5,300 bases of DNA, taken from contig WRGV01000149.1 of NCBI GenBank assembly GCA_009787035.1, positions 1 to 5,300 on the forward strand, read 5' to 3'. The notes beneath the pieces are model-generated. The model saw only the letters and a list, made by a program, of their open reading frames with translations. It was not told the DNA's origin and ran no database searches. Source of the stretch: Propionibacteriaceae bacterium (GTDB lineage Bacteria; Actinomycetota; Actinomycetes; Propionibacteriales; Propionibacteriaceae). Shown in pieces: positions 5,053-5,300 of this stretch (position 1 is the stretch's first letter; each line of letters starts with the position of its first letter). The position numbers were made by a program, and so were the translations under genes.

Positions 5053-5098
5053 TCAGCCGTGACTCAGATCAAGGTTGGCCGCACCTCATCGCGGCTGA
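5053..5098 (-). terminator. Inverted repeats downstream of the right-edge gene
   Basis: TCAGCCG (5053-5059) and CGGCTGA (5092-5098) are perfect inverted repeats immediately after the stop at 5099. GCCGC (5078-5082) pairs alternatively with GCGGC (5091-5095) across an 8-nt loop. There is no T-tract, so this is at best a weak terminator for the gene to its right. Confidence 0.25.
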
Positions 5099-5300
5099 CT
5101 ACGCATCTGCGATGCCGTCGTTGCTCGCCGAATCCCACAGGACCGCATCGTCAGAGGCGTCCCACTCGGCGTAGGCGGCCTCCAGATCCTTCACCGCTGA
5201 CGTGCCTTTGCGATCCCCGGACGCGATCGGCCGACAGCCGCGCCGCTGCTGGAAAAACCGCGCCAGCACGGCGGCGCAGTCGTCGGCCAGGATGCCGCCG
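5099..5300 (-). CDS. C-terminal 66 residues of a small protein, possibly a ribbon-helix-helix antitoxin
   Basis: An open frame enters at the window edge and ends with TAG at 5101-5099. It has helical character: LADDCAAVLARFFQQRRG, then SAVKDLEAAYAEWDASDDAV, then an acidic end LWDSASNDGIADA. The phrase LEAAYAEW-x-A-S-x-D-A-x-LWD...DG(I/L) is, from memory, typical of the toxin-binding tail of actinobacterial MazE-like ribbon-helix-helix antitoxins. The spacing of the preceding helices also fits that fold, with the beta strand just outside the window. The second helix (PIASGDRKGTSAVK) lacks the usual SRSAAVQ pattern, so the identification is tentative. Such genes are normally followed by a MazF toxin; none is found in 5098-4826. 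Confidence 0.5.
   Translation of the reverse strand, partial: GGILADDCAAVLARFFQQRRGCRPIASGDRKGTSAVKDLEAAYAEWDASDDAVLWDSASNDGIADA

Noticed and set aside
3800..5062. Long plus-strand open frame opposite the HNH gene
   Set aside because: It is the antisense shadow of a GC-rich gene: Gly/Val/Asp-rich composition with no recognisable domain, while the minus strand encodes a clear DUF222/HNH protein.
1..5300. tRNA or rRNA genes, CRISPR arrays, or a complete insertion sequence
   Set aside because: No cloverleaf-like arms, no regularly spaced CRISPR-type repeats (the three copies at 181-242 are adjacent without spacers of the right size), and no paired terminal inverted repeats around a transposase were seen.

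Overview
High-GC DNA of actinobacterial (Actinomycetota) type. The evidence is a DUF222/HNH (13E12-like) gene, a mycobacterial-type SOS box, a leaderless SigA-like promoter, and a solenoid-plus-membrane protein of the kind widespread in Streptomyces and relatives. The genus cannot be fixed from this window. Every convincing gene lies on the minus strand, so the layout is given from high to low coordinates.

5300-5099 holds the C-terminal end of a small protein whose tail resembles ribbon-helix-helix (MazE-like) antitoxins. No toxin gene follows it. 5098-4826 is non-coding, with a weak inverted repeat and a possible decayed IS481-type transposase start on the plus strand (4855-5016). 4825-4782 is a control region: TTGCGC-N17-TATACT, then a near-perfect LexA/SOS box (TCGAAC-N4-GTTTGA) lying across the start codon of the next gene. 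4789-3422 encodes a full-length DUF222/HNH nuclease. Its stop overlaps, by ATGA, the start of an excisionase-type HTH antitoxin (3425-3069). That gene overlaps by 8 bp a PIN-domain toxin (3076-2399) with an extra CxxC-x11-CxxC tail.

After 66 bp comes a lower-GC block, 2332-266. It encodes an N-terminal solenoid fragment, a 92-aa protein of unknown function, and the remaining solenoid repeats plus two membrane helices. The two repeat fragments share a frame. Removing about 363 bp between them (1678-1316) rejoins the repeats at the right period (52, 51, 52 residues), so one membrane protein gene appears to have been split by an insertion carrying the small ORF. 265-159 contains three copies of a TCTGCTAAA-type repeat overlapping the probable promoter of a final gene, the start of a P-loop ATPase of the DUF4143-associated type (158 to the window edge).

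The most notable inference is a damage-inducible cassette: a LexA-type operator controls an HNH nuclease translationally coupled to a HTH/PIN toxin-antitoxin pair. It may read on into the split membrane-protein genes. The sequence shows the operator, promoter and overlaps directly; induction, co-transcription and function are inference.
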